From assembly GCA_035505655.1 (NCBI GenBank), contig DATJQP010000068.1, positions 1 through 10,606 of the forward strand: 10,606 bases of DNA. The letters are read 5' to 3'. This DNA comes from JAGVPT01 sp035505655 (lineage in GTDB: Bacteria; Bacteroidota; Ignavibacteria; UBA10030; UBA8401). Under the pieces are notes generated by a model. It saw only the letters and a list, made by a program, of their open reading frames with translations. It searched no databases and was not told the origin of the DNA. Position numbers and translations under genes: made by a program. Below, in pieces: positions 7,693 to 10,606 of this stretch (positions are counted from its first letter, which is position 1; each line of letters starts with the position of its first letter).

Positions 7693-8340
7693 CTATGACT
7701 GTTTCAGTTCGTTTTCCGCTCTGCGGGATATGTCTGAGTTCGGGTCCGCGACTGCCGCCTTCTGAAGGAGCTCTTTGGACCTGACCGTCTGCCCGTCGTT
7801 TTTGTACGCGATACCCGCCCAATAATAGATCGTTGCTTGAAGGTTTGGATTCAGATGGACAAACCGCGTGTCTCCGATGAGATAGTCAAAATCTTTGAGT
7901 GCGGTCGGAAGTCGGTGGAACATCGACGGGAGGTTAGTGCTCGTAACTCCGCGCACGATGTGGACGGTGATGTCGTTCGGCGCAAGGTCAGCCGCCTTGT
8001 CCATTTCGTCGACACCCTTATCGACATCCTTTGCTTTCGTGAAAGGCCACCACGCGTCCCGGGCCCGGAGGGTCCAGAGGCTTCCCCGGTAGACAAAGGC
8101 CACGGCGTTCGAGGGGTCGAGTGTCAGGGCTTTGTCGAAACAGCCGAAGCCTTTGTCGACGGCATCTTCGTTTCCCGCAACTGCCTGGTCATGATAGATT
8201 TTGCCGAGGGTGATGAGAGTGTTGAGATCGTTGGGATTCTGTTGTAGGGTTCCTTCGAGCTCTTTGATCTTGTCTTGCCCGAGAGTGAGGGTGAAAGGAA
8301 GGAGCGCCGGAAGGAGGCAGAGAAAGAGACGACGCATCAT
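7693..8340 (-). CDS. Exported TPR-repeat protein
   Basis: A 215-residue protein with a signal peptide (MMRRLFLCLLPALLPFTLTLGQ, cut near residue 21-22), so periplasmic or attached to the envelope. The rest is helical and repeat-like: KIKELEGTLQQNPNDLNTLITLGKIYHDQA, then the unit ending in FDKALTLDPSNAVAFVYRG. A unit with MDKAADLAPNDITVHIVRG follows, and a last one around YYWAGIAYKNDGQ. These match tetratricopeptide repeats, with the DP.N turn residues, and such repeats usually bind other proteins. GGAGG six bases before the first ATG fixes the start. It is the first gene of the leftward operon, so it may be an accessory or scaffold factor of the transport system. No enzymatic motif is seen. 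Confidence 0.82.
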   Translation of the reverse strand: MMRRLFLCLLPALLPFTLTLGQDKIKELEGTLQQNPNDLNTLITLGKIYHDQAVAGNEDAVDKGFGCFDKALTLDPSNAVAFVYRGSLWTLRARDAWWPFTKAKDVDKGVDEMDKAADLAPNDITVHIVRGVTSTNLPSMFHRLPTALKDFDYLIGDTRFVHLNPNLQATIYYWAGIAYKNDGQTVRSKELLQKAAVADPNSDISRRAENELKQS

Positions 8341-8521
8341 GATGAACCTCCGTGGTTGGTTGAATGCTTTATTGGATTATCGAATCGCGGCTAAGCTGCG
8401 GCTAGATCCGACATCTTGAGCCAGATGGTATAACGAACGCCTTAGAGCATCTGTATTCATCGATCCTGAATCGTTGTCGTTGGCTTTATGGAATGATCAT
8501 CGTTTGCGTTCTTTACCTTTG
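8341..8521. promoter_or_regulatory. Upstream region of the seven-gene operon
   Basis: This gap must contain the promoter of the leftward operon unless transcription comes through the methyltransferase gene. On the - strand GATAAT (8382-8377) could be a -10 element, but no good -35 stands 17 nt upstream. Two copies of GCGGCTA (8387-8393 and 8398-8404) lie exactly 11 bp apart start to start, one helical turn, just upstream of that hexamer. This is a possible activator site but does not obviously match the LytTR consensus. No gene is visible here. Confidence 0.35.
8431..8515 (-). repeat. Imperfect inverted repeat just after the methyltransferase gene, attC-like at one end
   Basis: TAACGAACGC at 8431-8440 is matched in inverted orientation by GCGTTCTTTA at 8506-8515 (9 of 10 pairs), with 65 bases between. 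The structure begins 6 bases after the methyltransferase stop on that strand. Read on the - strand, its far end is GGCGTTCGTTATAC, close to the simple-site end of integron attC sites (GTTRRRY preceded by a GC-rich box). The near end GGTAAAGAACGC is a poor R'' box. It may be a degenerate attC, a weak transcription-end hairpin or chance. Confidence 0.3.
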
Positions 8522-9343
8522 TCAATCTACCCTAATATGAGCGAGGGACATCATCTTCAGCGAGTCAGCGATGTTCATTCCAATTCTCTCCATAAAGGAG
8601 TAATTCTTCTTATTCTCCTGATACATTGGTCTATGGCTCAGTACTGTTATGCCGGGATTCCATCTTTCTAATTCCAGGATATCGTCAATCCCCCACTTTA
8701 TATACGCAGATTTATCCATCCCTCCTTTTTCAATGACTCTCCTGTTCGATATTTTTATTCCCAATGATGACCCGTAGTCAAAAATAACCTCCACCCCTGG
8801 AAGGAGGTTATGAAAATCGTTAAAGAGGCTTTTGACTTCACATTCATCAAAATAAAAGAGCACCCCGGCAATCAAGAGCATCACATGGCTCTTATCCTGT
8901 ATTTCATTATACCAACTCTTGTCAAAAACTGATTTAGGGATGAACCGTCTTCTTTCTGATTCAGAGATATACTTCTTTCTCAGCTCGATGGCATCCGGCA
9001 AATCCAGGTCTATCCATTGCAACGTTCCATTATCGACACGTTCAAATGTCGTATCAAGTCCGCAGCCAATATTAACGATTGTCGCGTGAGGAAATCGCTC
9101 AATGAATTCCTTTATTCTTTGGTCGAAGTAATTGCTCCGCGCGACCCATCCGAATTGAACGAACTTGTTGATGTTCTTTGAAATGGCTGAGAAATCGTAA
9201 GGGAGACTATTTATGATGGCAACAGCTTTGTGATCCACCAGGAGGGGCCTTTGCTTTTGCGTCTCAACGGCTCTTCCCCAAAGTGGGAGGAGGAGTGTCT
9301 CTTGTATACTTCCAAGTTGTATTCTGTCAGGTCGACTATCCAT
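8522..9343 (-). CDS. Leucine carboxyl methyltransferase family (TcmP-like) SAM-dependent O-methyltransferase
   Basis: A 273-residue class I methyltransferase of the LCM (PF04072) family, which includes polyketide O-methyltransferases such as TcmP and the protein phosphatase methyltransferase Ppm1. It begins with ETLLLPLWGRAVETQK (15-30) and has the SAM-binding motif TIVNIGCGLDTTFER (88-102). The acidic WIDLDLPDAIELRKKY (110-125) follows, then VMLLIAGVLFYFDECEV (154-170). No signal peptide is present, so it is cytoplasmic. ATG 9343 has CGGAG about eight bases upstream. Base composition is clearly AT-richer than all neighbours, with many AAA, ATT and TTT codons, which suggests recent transfer. 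It stands alone, with no biosynthetic genes nearby, and its substrate cannot be predicted. It lies upstream of the TPR gene on the same strand but 181 nt away. Confidence 0.87.
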   Translation of the reverse strand: MDSRPDRIQLGSIQETLLLPLWGRAVETQKQRPLLVDHKAVAIINSLPYDFSAISKNINKFVQFGWVARSNYFDQRIKEFIERFPHATIVNIGCGLDTTFERVDNGTLQWIDLDLPDAIELRKKYISESERRRFIPKSVFDKSWYNEIQDKSHVMLLIAGVLFYFDECEVKSLFNDFHNLLPGVEVIFDYGSSLGIKISNRRVIEKGGMDKSAYIKWGIDDILELERWNPGITVLSHRPMYQENKKNYSFMERIGMNIADSLKMMSLAHIRVD

Positions 9344-9627
9344 GGATCAATCTCCGATACTTGTGGCTACTTGAATCATGGCGTGCAAACCACGAAAGAA
9401 CGAGACATGTGTGTTATGCGTTCTACCATACGCAAAGTAGCGGAGGAGTTGCGCAAAATGGAGCTAATTCCGACGAAGCGACAAAGGGAGGGGATAGAAT
9501 GCCGGAGGACGGGATGAGGATATGCTGCTGGCGCCCTGCTCCCCGGGTTCCACGTCGGATGGGGGGTCGATGAGAAGAGGCCTCGGCAACCCAGTGGGTT
9601 AGCGGATTCCCGCGGCAAAAAAATCGC
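9344..9627. other. Region without a recognisable gene
   Basis: Between the divergent methyltransferase and LacI-type genes nothing codes convincingly. A short + strand frame from ATG 9404 (38 codons, ending at 9517) has basic, helix-like content but no homology I recognise. Small palindromes occur: GAGGCCTC at 9577-9584, and AACCC (9588-9592) pairing with GGGTT (9596-9600) over a three-base loop, without a T run. Composition changes from moderate near the methyltransferase to GC-rich after about 9500, so a transfer boundary may lie here. The methyltransferase promoter should also be here, but I cannot place it. Confidence 0.4.
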
Positions 9628-9656
9628 TTGACATCCTAAAACAAATCCATTAGAAT
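9628..9656 (+). promoter_or_regulatory. Sigma-70-type promoter of the LacI-family gene
   Basis: TTGACA at 9628-9633 (perfect -35) and TAGAAT at 9651-9656 (one mismatch to TATAAT) are separated by 17 bases. Transcription should start near 9662-9664, about 23 bases before the ATG at 9686, giving a short leader. Confidence 0.8.
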
Positions 9657-9657
9657 A

Positions 9658-9680
9658 CAAACGTTTGCGGTAACGATTGC
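9658..9680 (+). promoter_or_regulatory. Probable LacI-family operator(s) over the transcription start
   Basis: CAAACGTTTG (9658-9667) is a perfect 10-base palindrome with a central CG, the form bound by many LacI/GalR regulators (AA.CG.TT core). A second, imperfect site, GGTAACGATTGC (9669-9680), has its CG 12 bp further on and a good right half only. Both lie between the -10 element and the start codon, so a bound regulator would block initiation; autoregulation by the gene downstream is the simplest reading. Confidence 0.6.
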
Positions 9681-9685
9681 AGGGA

Positions 9686-10606
9686 ATGAGAAACGCAACT
9701 ATCGTCGATATTGCCAGGAAGTTGGGGGTGGCGCCTTCCACCGTCTCCCGTGCCTTGAGCGATCACCCGGATGTCAAAAGGGCCACGAAAGAACGAATCC
9801 GGAAGCTTGCCAAGGAGCTTCACTATACTCCGAACCCGATCGCGCGAAGCCTGAAATGGAACCGCACGACGACGATCGGGGTCATCGTCCCCGAGATCGA
9901 GCACGACTTCTTCGCATCCGCCATCAGCGGCATCGAGGAGGTCACCTACCAGTCCGGATACACAATCCTCGTCTGTCAATCGAACGAGCGGTACGAGAGG
10001 GAGGTGGTCAACGCCAATGCGCTTCTCCATCACAGAGTGGCGGGAGTTGTCGTGTCGATTTCCCAGAGCACGAAGTCGGGAGAACATTTCCAGGATTTCC
10101 TGACGCGAAAGGTACCCCTCGTCTTCTTTGACCGTGCCTGCGACGACGTGCCGGCCAGCAAAGTCGTCATCGACGACCACAAGAGCGCGATCATGGCGGT
10201 GACGCATCTCATCGACCGCGGATACAAACGGATCGCCCATTTCGGCGGCCCCAAAGAGCTAGGCATCTGCGCACGGAGAAAGGCCGGCTACCTCGAAGCG
10301 CTGAAGGAACACGGGCTCGCTTCTCCGGAGGGCTTCATCCGCTACGGAGGGTTGCACGAAGAGGACGGATACCGCTCGATGGCCGCGATGCTGCAGGAGA
10401 ACAAGGTTCCGGATGCCATCTTTGCCGTAAACGACCCGGTTGCCATCGGGGCCTTCCAGAAGATACGCGAGGCCGGTCTGAAGATACCGTCGGATGTCGC
10501 GATCATCGGCTTCTCGAACAACAAGATCACCGCGCTCATTGATCCTCCTCTCACAACCGTGAAGCAGCCGTCCTTCGAGATGGGAAAGAAGGCCGCCGAG
10601 ATTCTC
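9686..10606 (+). CDS. LacI-family transcriptional regulator (3' end outside the window)
   Basis: The frame is open from ATG 9686 to the window edge, 307 codons, of a usual 330-345. The N-terminus ATIVDIARKLGVAPSTVSRAL (4-24) is the helix-turn-helix, and PNPIARSLKW (49-58) is the hinge helix with Leu56 in the position that inserts into the operator minor groove. From residue 63 (TIGVIVPEIEHDFFASAISG) the periplasmic-binding-protein-like effector domain follows, with CQSNERYEREV and FAVNDPVAIGAFQ. These sequence details are typical of LacI regulators from Bacteroidota and relatives, which often control sugar-use genes. AGGGA lies almost against the ATG; no better-placed ribosome site exists, and the domain boundary excludes a later start. 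An in-frame TTG at 9677 is possible. The target genes are probably downstream of the window. The effector is unknown. Confidence 0.93.
   Translation, partial: MRNATIVDIARKLGVAPSTVSRALSDHPDVKRATKERIRKLAKELHYTPNPIARSLKWNRTTTIGVIVPEIEHDFFASAISGIEEVTYQSGYTILVCQSNERYEREVVNANALLHHRVAGVVVSISQSTKSGEHFQDFLTRKVPLVFFDRACDDVPASKVVIDDHKSAIMAVTHLIDRGYKRIAHFGGPKELGICARRKAGYLEALKEHGLASPEGFIRYGGLHEEDGYRSMAAMLQENKVPDAIFAVNDPVAIGAFQKIREAGLKIPSDVAIIGFSNNKITALIDPPLTTVKQPSFEMGKKAAEIL

Noticed and set aside
9404..9517. Possible small basic protein of 37 residues on the + strand
   Set aside because: No clear ribosome site, no recognised similarity, and it lies in a region of mixed composition; too weak to annotate as a gene.
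9588..9600. AACCC-AGT-GGGTT hairpin as a terminator or attachment site
   Set aside because: Five pairs without a T run, and no upstream gene on the + strand that would need a terminator here.
9650..10240. Minus-strand open frame of 196 codons over the LacI-type gene
   Set aside because: The + strand frame here encodes a clear LacI family protein; the antisense frame is a shadow.

Overview
The window looks like a piece of a GC-rich chromosome from the Bacteroidota/Ignavibacteriota (FCB) side of the Gram-negative bacteria. The reasons are an outer-membrane barrel protein, a LolA-like periplasmic protein, a LytS/LytTR two-component pair and a LacI regulator of the type common in that group. Shine-Dalgarno motifs of the GGAG type are clear at most genes, and one promoter is a near-perfect sigma-70 type, so a classical Bacteroides is less likely than a deeper-branching relative. 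The phylum assignment is inference.

Left part (1-1753, + strand): the last 53 codons of a sialate O-acetylesterase-like carbohydrate esterase, then a secreted GH105-type unsaturated glucuronyl/rhamnogalacturonyl hydrolase. Together they suggest breakdown of acetylated acidic plant or algal polysaccharides. A short convergent gap (1754-1901) is filled with degenerate 7-base repeats.

Centre (1902-8340, - strand): seven tightly packed genes read leftward, almost certainly one operon. In order of transcription they are an exported TPR protein, a LolD/MacB-like ABC ATPase, an FtsX/MacB-type permease, a LolA-like periplasmic protein (PF17131 type), an outer-membrane beta-barrel protein, a LytS-type histidine kinase and a LytTR response regulator. 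Gaps are 24 nt or less and two or three junctions overlap. The parts together could make a trans-envelope route: ATPase and permease in the inner membrane, a LolA-fold carrier in the periplasm and a barrel in the outer membrane, with a sensor-regulator pair in the same transcript. This is the most interesting system in the window; its cargo cannot be read from the sequence.

Right part (8341-10606): a 181-nt upstream region of the operon holding short repeats, then a clearly AT-richer gene for a leucine-carboxyl-methyltransferase-family (TcmP-like) O-methyltransferase on the - strand, probably acquired horizontally. A roughly 280-nt region without a recognisable gene follows. Last comes a LacI-family regulator on the + strand, cut by the window edge, with a TTGACA-17-TAGAAT promoter and a CG-centred palindrome at the predicted transcription start. 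No tRNA, rRNA, CRISPR array, transposase or integrase gene was seen.
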